Assembly (NCBI GenBank): GCA_949987705.1
Contig: OX465283.1
Span: 49,824,953 to 49,888,952 of the forward strand
Length of the DNA: 64,000 nucleotides
Direction: 5' to 3'
Origin: Thereva unica
Taxonomy: Eukaryota > Arthropoda > Insecta > Diptera > Therevidae
In this document: positions 11,220 to 21,965 of the stretch, one piece after another
Layout of the letters: every line of letters starts with the position of its first letter
How positions within the stretch are numbered: position 1 is the stretch's first letter
Made by a program: the position numbers and the translations under genes
The notes under the pieces: model-generated
Seen by the model: only the letters and a program-made list of their open reading frames with translations
Databases searched by the model: none
Told to the model about the DNA's origin: nothing

Positions 11220-11633
11220 GGTCCTAGCCTTTCCCAATTTCCCGCCTACATAACTTTCCTTCTTTCTTCTTCCCTCTTTACATTCCTGATTCCTCCTGTC
11301 ATAGCCTTCACTAGTTCTCTTCCACGCTCCACCAAGCGCATGCCATCGGTTGGTTGAAGAGATTCAACTCGTTTCAGGAGGCATAACACTCCAGCGAGTT
11401 GTTCTCGATGCCCCGATGTCAGAGTCGCGAAATGGTTGAGAGTTGGTGGAATAAAAATATCGCAGTCAGGTTGTGACAGTTCCTTCCTCTCTTCTTTCTC
11501 TCTCTCTTCTCTCTATCTTCCGGCTAGAGCTGCTGTTCGACGGTGTATATGGAAAAAAATAGATTGTCGACAGTACAAAGGGACTTTCCCTAAGCCTCTA
11601 GTCTGCCACATAAAAAAAAAAAAAAAAAAAAAA
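11142..11633 (+). mobile_element. tRNA-derived SINE with poly(A) tail
   Basis: The head, 11142-11219, is tRNA-like. It holds an A-box-like TAGTCTAGGGG at 11153-11163 and a B box GGTTCGAATCC at 11197-11207, framed by a CCCGGG...CCCGG T-stem. Together these form an internal RNA polymerase III promoter. The acceptor and anticodon stems are imperfect, so it is not a functional tRNA gene. A non-tRNA body of about 390 bp follows, with a pyrimidine-rich tract at about 11480-11520. It ends in 22 uninterrupted A residues at 11612-11633. The order pol III head, unrelated body and A tail defines a SINE; the A tail suggests mobilisation by a poly(A)-recognising LINE. I could not see a convincing target duplication. 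Only one copy is in the window. Confidence 0.88.
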
Positions 11634-11720
11634 TGTGTTCAGCCATATGTGCAAAATTTGAAATTGATCGGTTAAATGAAAGTGAAAATGGGTCAAAATT
11701 CAGGTGCAAGATTTGATCCA
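11634..11720 (+). repeat. Dispersed repeat fragment, family B
   Basis: The motif ATATGTGCAAAATTTGAAATTGATCGGTT recurs with changes at about 19585-19615 and 19850-19870, each time with a GCCATNTT context nearby. The SINE A tail ends just at this block, so the SINE probably landed in or beside a family B copy. Confidence 0.45.
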
Positions 11721-12199
11721 AACAAACTCTGTAATAAATGTGAGTATCGACAGCAAAAATCTTGTGTAAAGTCGCAATAACAGTGCGGACACATTCAGCA
11801 ATACTTTTGGTGCAGATTATTATTTTTTTTTTTGGCTCAAATCTCAATTGGCGGGCAAACGATGCTTCCACAGCTCAGTATTTGGACATTTGAAGCTTTT
11901 GATCATGTTTGGCCGTCGTGAGGCCGTACGTTCTCCCATCAAAAATAGTAAAACTCTATGGCCATCATATGCCTCTTAAAAAACCAAGCTGCCATTTTTT
12001 ATTTTTACTCGGACTATAAGTTCCTGAAAAAAATGAAACGGTTTATAAACGGCTTATTGTACACAATTGAATATTTTGATGTTTTGAAGGGCGAAATTCA
12101 ACATGGGCAACTTTGGCCAACAGAAAGGCACTATGTCAAAGCAACTACTCTATACCAGATTTGAAGAGGAAACTCGCACAAAAAATGCAGAGTTGCAAA

Positions 12200-12975
12200 T
12201 AGAACGTAAATCTTTTGAACCCATCAGCCTATCTTCCATCCTCCTGAGAACAATGAAGAAGATGTTAGACAAATTTTTACAATGAACCCACTTTATTACT
12301 TGCCTTTTGCCTACCAGCCATGCAGATCTCAGAGACTGCAATTTACTTGCGTGGGTGCGTTTGACAATATTGCTTTTGACCGATCAATGGGGCCGCAGAA
12401 AAAAGGTCTTTTAACCCCAACCCGGGATGGATCACATCGATTCTCATCAACAGATTGATAACGGCTGAGAAGAAGGAGGCTCTGTCGGACAGTCAAGCTG
12501 CCCCGTTGAGAATTAAATCACACAGGATATCATCAAATTCTGTACTGGATTGTAATCCCTCAGCAGAAACAACAATGTTAAGCTATTGTGAATTCCTGAC
12601 CACGAAGGTAACATTGGTAGAGAAATTACCGATGGCCTTGCAAGAGTAGGGAGAAACGCATCACTTGTTTTCCCGGAACCGCTCTGTAGCGTAGCCAGCT
12701 GCTACGGTAGATTGGCTATCAGGAGTTTGTTCGACCAGCTATTTCATCATAGGGCCACCCAGGGCGCTCGTCAAGCTAAACGATTCTTTCAAATCGACAA
12801 GCGAACAAAAGAGGTAGAAGTTAAAAATAATAACAGAGCCCCTGACGGACCACTGTTCACTCGATTATCATCTAAGCAGAATAGAGCTGGTAGTTGATTG
12901 TAGCTGACGGTTCTAGGGGGCAGCTCCCGAAAGAGCGGAGCACTTGCTTGATTAAGTATGAATACCAAATCAATT
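12200..12975 (+). pseudogene. Decayed I/R1-type LINE, RT and RNase H fragments
   Basis: At 12205-12285 the peptide FEPISLSSILLRTMKKMLDK is the conserved RT stretch usually written FRPISLSSFLLKTMEK. GAFDNIAFD at about 12355 is the palm block with the catalytic Asp region. A large gap follows. At about 12470 LSDSQAA is an RNase H motif. At about 12840-12960 the frame LTDHCSLDYHLSRIELVVD, with a cysteine cluster just after, resembles the C-terminal region of R1/I elements. At least three stop codons and several frameshifts separate these blocks, so this is an old internally deleted remnant. No target duplication was found. It differs from the LINE family at 3.3 kb. Confidence 0.7.
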
Positions 12976-13549
12976 TTAGAATACATATATCAAAAGCCTT
13001 AACCTTGAAGGTTTATAACCACGAAATTGGCACAACAGACCAAATAAAATAGGTCGCAGTGGCCACTAAGACGCCCCCTTAAAGAATGAATGAAACCGAG
13101 TTGTTTCACTATGGGTGATGAATTCATAATTGAAACTCATGAAGAAATTATCAATGTTACAAATCCTTTTTAACTTATATGAATTTGCTTAACAATCATT
13201 ACGTATTCTTATTAAGTAGCACCCAATAATGCCCTTGACATCTTGCCTGTACATGTTCGTTGATAACATCTACCATAACGCCATTAACAAAACTTTCATT
13301 TACTGAAAGCAAATTCTATTATGAAAAACGTTATCACGTTATAAAATTTCAACAGTAAAGCCGCAACTGGGCTATAAAAATACCACCGGAGCCCCCATAA
13401 ATCTGCACCTTTGTAACGAAGTTCATTTGGGATGATTCGATTTAATTAGGGTTAAACAGATTCTCACAGCCAGTTAATCAGTGACCCAACAAAGTGATGA
13501 TGGCACAAAGATGCATTAAAACTAATTAACCGAAAACAGTTTCACTTAC

Positions 13550-13781
13550 CTTAACTGCTCCATTGGCATCGTGGCTCCGTCAGCGCCTGTGTAAGAATCC
13601 GCCATAGAAAGAGGATAGATACCGCCAGAAGCCAAGCACAAGTAGGTAGAGCAAAAAAAAACTCCTTGATAGCGCTCCATCAAATTGGCAGGTGTCTGAA
13701 GGTGTGAACCGGTGATCCAGATTAATGGCCTGATAGCAAAACTCTTTCATAATAAAGGGGGTCCGGCCATCGCAATGCTAT
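13550..13781 (-). CDS. Putative host-gene exon with start codon
   Basis: Reading the minus strand, a polypyrimidine run ending TTCTTGTTTATTCACAG gives a strong 3' splice site just before 13781. The exon runs 232 nt to 13550 and ends CAGTTAAG|GTAAGTG, a near-consensus 5' splice site. An ATG at 13605 opens a frame that stays open to the donor: MADSYTGADGATMPMEQL plus two bases, so the intron would be phase 2. Upstream of the ATG lies 176 nt of probable 5' UTR. I do not recognise the protein, and 18 residues are too few to name one. This is the only place where acceptor, start, open frame and donor line up, so it is the best host-gene candidate. The downstream exon is not identified in this window. 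Confidence 0.45.
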
Positions 13782-15889
13782 CTGTGAATAAACAAGAAAT
13801 GGGACGATTTATCACGCCGTTATGTCATTATTGGCAATGAGCGCTCTTTCAAAATATGAGTAGAGGTGACTGGGCCTGGTTGGTATTGGTAATGGGTCTT
13901 CCAGCGATGCCGCTGCAGAAGGGTTCATGCGAGTATAAGGTTGTTCGGGAACGCGCCATTTGACCTTAGCCGTTGCCATTTGTTTTGTCCGAAGCATGGG
14001 GAGACACAGTATATCTGGTGCGACGCACTTCGGTGGGGCCCATTTAGAAAGGTTACAGACCTCTCCATAAGTAGAGCCTCTTTCCGCAGACAATAGGGCC
14101 TTTGGTGTCAGAAAATGGAGCGATGGCAAGTTGCCGCTCAATTTATGAAGTGATTGCGCCAAAATGAATGGACCCAGCGCTCTCACCCCTTGGCACAGCA
14201 GATTTATTACCTTTTATTTCGGCTTTTTTTTCTAACGTGCATCCAGGTGTATACCACAAGATAGATCCCAAGAATCCGAGCTAAAAAATGTTGAAAGCCC
14301 AACCTTGGGACATCGGCGAATGGATCTGAAGTTACCTGTCGAATTTTTGGTCTGTTTCTGTTGTATGTTTGTAACAGATGGGGGAGTGACTCCGACTCCA
14401 ATCGCGGATAGAGACTTGTGAGCTGCAGCAATTTACCTTTTGATTAATTACCAAAATCCGACAGTGACCTCTAATTTGGCGTTCATCACAAATGAATAGA
14501 GATGAAAGCGAGATTTTATAATGAATCTCCCGATAGTGAATGACTTCAAAGCTTCCAATTAAAACAAATGCCTGAAAGGTATGACCCCGAATTTATGTGC
14601 CCACCTGACAAAAGTTTAATGGCACACTTCTATGGGGGAAAATAAAAGTAATGCTGGGGTTAGGTAATACGAGGGGAAGCTGGAAGTGCACACTGGACGG
14701 ATATTACAAGTAGCAATTAAACTTCATAGATCAGATATCCTCCGCTTGTGGTCTAATTAATTTTCTGCCAGGTACTCTGTACCTTATGTAATTAAGAGTC
14801 GTATTCAGAGTTTCTGGATGGAAGAAAATTTACGATTTTCAATTGTGACCAATTTTATAACACAATGAAGGAAATCCGTGATTGTGATTTACGATGGCGG
14901 AGATAGCAGTCGAGATAACGTTGGACATGGACTAAAGTAACTTTTTCGTTCGTCCTTGAATTTCGGTATTAGTAAAGTTAATTGAAGAAATTTTCATGAC
15001 TCAGTTTTTTGCTGTCTTTTTTTAAAAAAAAACTGATATATGCTCGAGGCAAGGCCAGGTGAGCTGAAATTTGTTTCGATTGGTCACCTTTTTTTCAGAT
15101 TGTAATTAGGAGGCACTTCAGGTTTGAATGAGGAGAGACATTGTTGAATTGTAGATCAAATAATGGCTGGTGAATGGGAAGAAATGTCGAAAAAATAATT
15201 TAGTGTTTTCCTTTGTTAATACGAGCATATATAGAATGTAGACCAGTTTTTAGTTTCTGCGTAATTTGAGGAAAAACATCGAGAAATAAATGACGTTCTT
15301 AACTAATTGAAATTTATTTCACTACATCCATGCCAAAATGTACAAGACCTTGAGAGGATGTCATAAGTCACTTTAGAGAGACCCCTTGGGAATTACCGTG
15401 TATATATAATGCAATTTATGTCAAGCAATAGTATAAATCAAGCACACACGCTTAAATAAACAAAAATGCTTGTACTTTTCGTTAGGTATTTCGGTTTGAA
15501 GCCATGGAGTGGTAAAATGGAGCACCAGAAAAAATACACTATTACGCTTATATTTGTTTTTATTAATTGCGAAGTAGAATGAAAGAAAATTTGAACAAGA
15601 AATACCTTATGTTGGACAAATTGCTAAGCTATGAAAAAATAATTCCGGGATTATTTTTAAAGCTGGCATGTGATTGTCTGTTAATGACAAACTGTTTGGT
15701 TGCTGCTATTGGTGGTACCTTTTTTACAATGATATAGAGAGCATTCGAAACAAATTTGTGTATTTGGAAAGAATTTTATGGAAAATAACGCATGTATCCG
15801 GAAACTGACAGCAGAAGCAGAATATTTCTTGTATGGATATTAATAAAAGTAGTTGTCACACATTTTAGTTGACAATGAACAAAAATGTT
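13782..15889. other. No recognised feature; possible intron
   Basis: A 124-codon minus-strand open frame at 13812-14186 has no recognisable domain and lies directly upstream of the putative exon acceptor, so it is probably intronic noise. The rest is AT-rich and without long repeats. Confidence 0.3.
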
Positions 15890-17712
15890 AAAAATTTTAC
15901 AGGTAAATATTCAAAGCCTAAGGAAAAATTTAGAGAAACTTGAATTTTTTCTTCATCTAAACAAGATTGATACTCTAGGAGTAGCGTAAACATGATTATT
16001 GCCATCTGATCATGTAAACATCTAAGGCTACAATCTTATCAGAAAGGATAGACAGGATGGGTTTGGTGGGACAGCTATTGCAGTTTGCAAACAAATAAGA
16101 TTCAAGGAAGATAAATTCCAAAACTCTCTAAACTCATGTGTTATCAAAACCACAAACTTAAATATCTTTTCGGTTTATGCCAGCCCAAATTTAAATAATT
16201 CTGAATTTAAGAAAGCGGTATCGAATGTTGGAACTTTGGCATCAAATTTTGAGAGATCGATCCTAGCTGGTGATTTTAATTCCAGAAACATTGTCTGGGG
16301 CGATGCCACAACAAATTGTAGAGAAAAAATCCTTTTGGATGTTATGACTAGTCTTGGGTTCACAAACTAAAACAATCCCAACCCTACCTATAATTCCAGA
16401 TCCAAAACCCTACTCACAATAGATCTTTTCTTTTCAAACTTTTATGACTGCAATTTTCTCTGTATTAACAAGCAAGTCTCTTTTGGAGGTAGTCCACACA
16501 TTCCTATAATTCTTGGAATGTCCATGATGATTTTAAAAACAGTCAAATCCAAAAAATTGCCTTAAACGAACTTATTACTTCTTTTAAAGACTTTAATAAT
16601 AAAAACATCTAGACATATCCCCAAGAACTGGTGGAATTCCACGCTCGACAAACTTTTGAGACTAAAATCCAATGCCCTTTCTATCTTCAACAAATATGGA
16701 AACTAAAATGCCCTTCTTTTACATAATAAATTAAATGCAATCTTTAAGAAAGAAAAAAATAGAAGTAAAAGAGAAAATTGGAACAATCTGATCATTGCCC
16801 TCTGCCACAGAAATATTTCTTCTGGACTTCTGGAACATCATAAATAATATTAAAAGGAAGATGCTACAAAATTAAAAAATCGGATTGACCCTGGTGATTT
16901 TCTTGTTTTTCTTTGTAATAAGGTGGTCTCACCCTCTCAAATTCCCAAGATAATACATACAGGTGTGAACAAGTGCATTAACTGGACAGTAAGTGATCGA
17001 ATGCAATTCTTTCTACAAAAGAAAAAGACAACGGCTCAGGGAACGGACAAAATAAAATATGAAATGAAAAAGCATTTCCCTGAGGATACCAAACTTACTC
17101 TCGTCAATTTTCTCAAAAACACATTCTTATCACACATTCCTCAGGAATGGTTATTAATTAAAATTTTGCCAATTTTAAAGCAAGGTAGAGATCCTTCAAT
17201 GATTTCAAGCCAATCTCCCTCCTAAACGTCCTACATAAGTTAATTAATAGGTTCATTATAAATGAAATAAACAACATTATCGAAGTTCATAACAGACTTC
17301 CTAAAAATAGTTTCGCTTACGGGAAGGGCAGATCGGCTTCTTTATGCTTAAATGTCATTCCGTAAACAATTCAAAACTTAAAACGCAGCTGTCTTGTAGT
17401 AGGAATTGTAACACTTGATCTTGATAGTGCGTACGACAGAGTTGATTTGTCACTCCTGTATACCAATCTCCTTCAATTTCAAATCCCCTTAGTCTTTATA
17501 TATTGGATTATCAAGTAAGTTCTTTGCTGAGAGAAAAATTAGTATTGGTAAAAAAATGGTGGAGGTCGGTGGCGAAATCCCTCAAGGGAGCGTGTTTAGT
17601 CCAATCTTATTCAACATGTACAGCGCTTTCCTGCGCGAGATGAGTTTTTCGGGTGTGGAGGTTTTACAATTTGCGGACGAATTTTGCATAATAACTGGTG
17701 ATCTAAAGGGGG
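15890..17712 (+). pseudogene. Decayed LINE with AP endonuclease and RT
   Basis: The endonuclease begins near 15892, where VNIQSLRKNLEKLEFFLHLN resembles the LINE N-terminal strand. GFGGTAIAVCKQI follows, then YASPNLNNSEFKK, then ILAGDFNSRNIVWGD at about 16262-16306, which holds the active-site Asp and Asn. The final SDH motif has decayed to SPHIPI near 16495. RT blocks follow: GTDKIKYEM (17042), LLNVLHKLI (17220), VTLDLDSAYDRVD (17408), GEIPQGSVFSPILF (17570) and FADEFCII at about 17670, where FADD has become FADE. Several stops and frame changes break the frame. It ends abruptly at about 17712, joined to a 128-bp minisatellite unit, and no RNase H is left. Clade placement (I/R1 or Jockey group) is tentative. 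Confidence 0.8.
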
Positions 17713-17835
17713 ACTGCCACTTTCTTCACAACCCCCTCGACATGGGTATCAAATGAAACGGTTCTACTTATATACAATAAGCAATGTAGTATACTTAATA
17801 TACCGTTACATCCACGACGGCCGTCTCAAAACCCA
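17713..17835 (+). repeat. Single unit of the 128-bp minisatellite family
   Basis: The sequence CGACATGGGTATCAAATGAA, then TAGTATACTTAATATACCGTTA and a CGGCCGTCTCAAAA box, matches units at 2.8-3.3 kb. It begins in mid-unit at the LINE junction, which marks an illegitimate join or an insertion of the LINE into an array. Confidence 0.75.
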
Positions 17836-18094
17836 TCCTACCGTTATTTGAGGAAAATACCAAGTCAATGGATGCTTTTTATTGGCTACTATTAACTTAT
17901 GGGTGCAGCGATCGAACCGAGTCCCAGCTAGTAATAATAAATTATTATTGATGAAATATTTAAAGTCAGAGCGCAGTGGCTTAGGCCGGCCATATACCAA
18001 AGCTGCATACGTTGTAGGTTTTCGTCATTTATTAATGGAACAAACCGTCGCATGCCGCTTTATAAATCTTCAAGCAAAAATTGAAGAAAACCTG

Positions 18095-18966
18095 CCCGAC
18101 TAGAATTTCTTGGTTCGGTCCGGATGAGGTTAGCCTAATTTGACTGTTAGGCCCTAATGTTGAAACCTAATAAGGCCCAGAAGAAACGCATTTCACCTAT
18201 TACCGCCGAACAAGAAAATCCTTATGAGGGCCATATCAGTACCTATCGTTTATTATGTAAGGCGTGCGATAGATCATTGGCAGTTTTTCCCCATTTCGAG
18301 GTATCGTGGCTTAATAGACGCTGGTAAGAATAACTCACCAGTAAAACTTGACAAAAACTCAGGAAAACTAAAGTATTTTTTTTTTTCTCTTTTTCTTAAT
18401 AAAAAATTGAAAAACCCCGAATACAGAAGTCACGACTATATAGTAGCCCAGTCACTTTATACAAAAAAAGGGTCAAACCCTGTCCTATACGAGAGGTTCA
18501 TGTTTAAAGTGACTGGGCTATAGCCACCAATTTATTAAACCAGAGACATTAAAAAGTCTGATGGCGATTAAGCACATTTTGTTACTTAACCATAGTAGTT
18601 TGGTTTTACATGTGAATTATATCATGAAGGGAAAAATTTCAATCAAATTTCATCAATATACATGGGCCTCATAAGGAATTACTCAATAATACCTAACGGG
18701 GTAAACACCTTCTTTCCCAAATAAGGCCCTTGTAAGATTTCCCTAATGAAAACCTAATCTTAGAGTGCATGCGGAGTGCCTCATGTATTTTGTATGAGGC
18801 CCTCGTAAGGTATTCATAAAACAAATTTAATTTTGGTATACCTTATACTGCCCTATGAGAGCCACATGAGGTGTTCATGAGGCAAGTCTAATCTGGTATA
18901 CCGAACGTTTACCTCACGAGGCCCGTACATAACTTTAGGCATGCCTTACATTGAATTCTAGTCGGG
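18095..18966. mobile_element. TIR element, 872 bp
   Basis: The ends are inverted: CCCGACTAGAATT on the left, AATTCTAGTCGGG on the right. The interior is low in coding potential and has repeated words such as GAGGCC, CTCATG and GGTATACC in both orientations, which suggests subterminal repeats. A smaller hairpin element sits inside at 18439-18523. No clear target duplication was found, so the superfamily is open. Confidence 0.6.
18439..18523. mobile_element. Short hairpin MITE nested in the 18.1-kb TIR element
   Basis: The left arm TAGTAGCCCAGTCACTTTA and the right arm TAAAGTGACTGGGCTATA are reverse complements apart from one or two bases, around a loop of about 45 bp. Its length of about 85 bp and its position inside another element suggest a miniature element. 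Confidence 0.55.
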
Positions 18967-19439
18967 TGTACATGTAGCGTAGGCCGCTTTGGTATACGGC
19001 CGCACGGTGGTTCAGAATCCCGAAAACCTGTCAAAAGTCCCCAAAATTAAGTATTTTTTTGGGGACTCGCAATTCCCAATTTTTTTTGTAGATAATCGCA
19101 TAATCTATAAATTTTGTGAGCACTATTTTATGGCAAGATTTACCGTTTACGAGATATGCTAAAAACGGAATTTTTTAGGGGTTGGCTTTTAGGGGTAGCG
19201 TACCGCCAATTATCCGAAACCTCTTTTTAACATATTCTACTCGCTAACAACTTTTTTTTTTTAAATGCGTGTCAGCTCCGACGCATGACTGGAGTTTACT
19301 CCTGAAAATGGTGTATTAACAATGCTGTTTTAAAATAACAATAGGCAAAGGAAGTAAATAAACCAATGTATTTATTTATATTGATTTGTTAAAATATATT
19401 ACCCAAATTTTATTTTCTACTTTTTTATCTATTAATGTC

Positions 19440-19920
19440 TTCCGTCTTTTTGACGCTACACTACTAATTGCATTTTACTTGTCATGCTTTTTCATTTGAA
19501 ACTATACCGGGGGTCGGGGAACGCACATGCCAAAATGGGCCGCCATCTTGGAACCAAAATCCTGATTCACCGTCAAGCAAACTACGTATATGTGGAAAAT
19601 TTTAAGTTGATCGGTTATTCATTCTACTTTTTAGTCTACAACACGTCTTCTGCTATTTTTTGCTTGCCAAATTTCGAATGAGGCTACACCACTAATTGTA
19701 TTCTACCTGCCATGCCCTTTTTTTTGATACCTACATATGTTGGGGGTCTGGGAACACAAATGAAAAATCTGTCGCCATCTTTGAATCGCCATCTTGATTT
19801 TTTTGCAAAATGGTCAGATTGCCATTTTCACTCAAACTATACTTATGTGCAAAATTTATAGTTGATCGCTTGTATGGAAGTGGGTCAATATCAAGTTAAA
19901 GGGTTTTTAACGATAAATCG
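19440..19920 (+). repeat. Dispersed repeat, family B, two diverged tandem parts
   Basis: Two successive segments share the order ACNACTAATTG.ATTTTACNTG.CATGC, GGGGTC.GGGAACNCA, CGCCATCTT, a TATNTGNAAAATTT.TA.TTGATCG box. They start near 19462 and 19683, a spacing of about 220 bp. The same words occur beside the SINE at 11.64 kb. No protein is recognised. Confidence 0.55.
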
Positions 19921-20588
19921 CTAATGGCTAATGGAAATATACTTGAAGAATCTTGACATCAAAAATCTTTAAAAAGTAATAAAACATGCAAAAAAGTGAA
20001 TATATTTTAAAATGTTTAAACTTCTCCTGGGTGAAAGAGTAAGAAGCCTGTCGACCTTCCTCAAAGTTTTGTCACAATTTCATTGCATGCGTTATGTTGA
20101 GGCAGAGCACCAACCCAAACCATCAAGACTTTTTCGAAATTTTAATCTCTCAAATTTCAAGTATTAACATAAATTAAAATTAATTTTTGATCATATTTTG
20201 CTTATTTCAATTACAGTAATTATTTTTCTTGTATGGCATCTGTTTTATGCATTGGAATAAATGCTGACATTCACTTACCTTCCATTTAATGTGAATTGTT
20301 AACCCTTTCGGAAGTATAATTACAATGTACTCAAAAAGGATGTCAGGAATAAATTATGGCCAACAGAGTTTTTTCATATTGGTATTGAAGTGGAGCTGTG
20401 AGAGTTTTGCTTTCTTAATATGTTTCACCCTCAAATGACATTTAAAAGGGTAGACTCTTTCATTCATAACAATACCTGAGAACTCTTTCCGGATAGTACA
20501 TTGGGTCGAAATTCTTTTGCCAAAAAGGGATTTTTGCAAACTTTGACCATGAATAACTTTGAAGGAATTAAGTTATCGAATAAATTAC

Positions 20589-20861
20589 TTTTTCGGGAAT
20601 CGTATAGAAATGACGTATGTACATTGTTTAATCAAAAATCGTAAAGAAAAGTGATACTTTTCTAGTTAGCAACACTTTTCTTCACGATTTTAGATATAAC
20701 TTTAATTACAGTGCGATTAATTGTCAACAGAAAATGGCCTACTTTGACCAATTATTATTTCTTTACAATTTTTGATTTTCAATGTAAGTATTAATATTTT
20801 CTTTGCAATTTTTGATTTTCAATATTAAATGTACGTCATTTCTATACGATTACCGAAAAAA
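20589..20861. repeat. Foldback/TIR element with inner hairpin
   Basis: The left arm at 20589-20625 reads TTTTTCGGGAATCGTATAGA and onward. Its complement lies at 20826-20861 with few mismatches. Inside, 20636-20690 forms a second hairpin from AATCGTAAAGAAAAGTG and CACTTTTCTTCACGATT. Its length of about 273 bp and lack of coding suit a MITE. Confidence 0.65.
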
Positions 20862-20882
20862 TAGCATGTTCAACGCGCTAAG

Positions 20883-20981
20883 AAAAGTGAGTTTTCCAGC
20901 TCGTGTAAATTTTAATCCACTCGCTCGCTACGTTCGCTCGCGAATTAAATATTTACACTCACTGGAAAACTATCACTTTTC
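20883..20981. repeat. Strong hairpin with CTCGCTCGCTACGTTCGCTCG loop
   Basis: The arms AAAGTGAGTTTTCCAGCTCG and its counterpart at 20955-20981, GTGGAAAAC-type with TATCACTTT, fold together. The loop is unusually CG-rich for this neighbourhood. It lies next to the foldback element at 20.6 kb, whose inner hairpin shares the AAAAGTGA word. Confidence 0.55.
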
Positions 20982-21006
20982 TTTACTTGTAGAACAATCT
21001 ACTATA

Positions 21007-21337
21007 ATACCCCGGCTTCACCGGCCTCAGATTAATCAAGTTCACTTCAATCGGCATAAGTGGCTTCACCGGCTAGCGTGTTCAGTTCGTGCTTGAAATT
21101 GTTGTTGCTTTTTCGCCAGAAATTAGAAATGCAAAAGCTCACTGGAATTATTCCAATTTTTTACTCTCTTTTGAGCGAGCTTTTACTTGGAAACTCAATT
21201 TCATGTTCTGTAGGCCCAAAGCAGGCATTTTTTCCTGACTTTAAAATGTGAAAAATGTATGGGAAATCAGGAAATTTTAAAGTACAGTAGACTAATTTGC
21301 TCGAACTTGCGAAATTTTGGCGGTGAAGCCGGGGTAT
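21007..21337. mobile_element. MITE flanked by TA, 331 bp
   Basis: The termini ATACCCCGGCTTCACCGGC and, inverted, ATACCCCGGCTTCACCGCC match at 18 of 19 positions. TA lies outside each end, at 21005-21006 and 21338-21339, as expected for Tc1/mariner-type integration. The interior shares a block (GAGCGAGCTTTTACT, TTTCATGTTCTGT) with the hAT element at 48.8 kb, so sequence has moved between families. Confidence 0.7.
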
Positions 21338-21839
21338 TACTTGGATTTTTTGTAGCTAATAATGTTTCGTATTGACTGATCAAATTTTTTTTCGAAAATT
21401 CCAGTTTTTGAGTGAAATTTTTGGCCAAAAAGTGATTTTCGAAAACTTTGACCTTGATTAACTTTCAAAGGGCTAATCGGGTCAAAATTTTTGTAAGTTG
21501 TAGAAAATTTCATTGTCAATATTTTAGGCCCTCGCAAGGGATTGTATGACCTAAAGAAACCGAGATACAAGGAAAACTCGCAAAAAAACGCCATATCTCC
21601 GGCCATGTTTTTTTTTGGATTCCGAAATTGTTTTCTTAAAAAGTCCCAAAGAAGCTGTGAACCAAATTTCAGTAATTTTGGAGTTTTGTAATCTATTTTT
21701 TTGACAGATACGGACAAGCCGGATAAAGGAATATGTATTGATTGAGGTAGACAGAAATACTCGAACACTGCTGCCACGGCAAGGTTCTTTCAAAAGACGG
21801 GAATACTATTGATCGATGGGTCAGAGATTATATCAAAAA

Positions 21840-21965
21840 ACCCGATAAACTTAAGTTAAATAAAGGACCAAAAAGAAGTCTACCAATGCGTAATCAACTG
21901 TATCAATACGGGTAAGTAGTGTATATTTTTTAGGCGCACCATCCGGCATTGGCACTGGATAGTGC
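21840..21965 (+). pseudogene. Helitron helicase remnant
   Basis: One frame gives KDQKEVYQCVINCINTGK. After a stop and a frame change, a second gives VYFLGAPSGIGTG. Helitron RepHel proteins carry a DQK.vyd..i....G segment directly before a FLDAPGGTGKT Walker A box, so the spacing and order fit. The lysine and threonine of the P-loop are gone. Only about 40 residues are left. No Rep HUH motif or Helitron terminus was found. Confidence 0.5.

Noticed and set aside
13812..14186. 124-codon minus-strand frame as a host gene
   Set aside because: No domain is recognised and it lies immediately upstream of a strong acceptor, in what would be intron.
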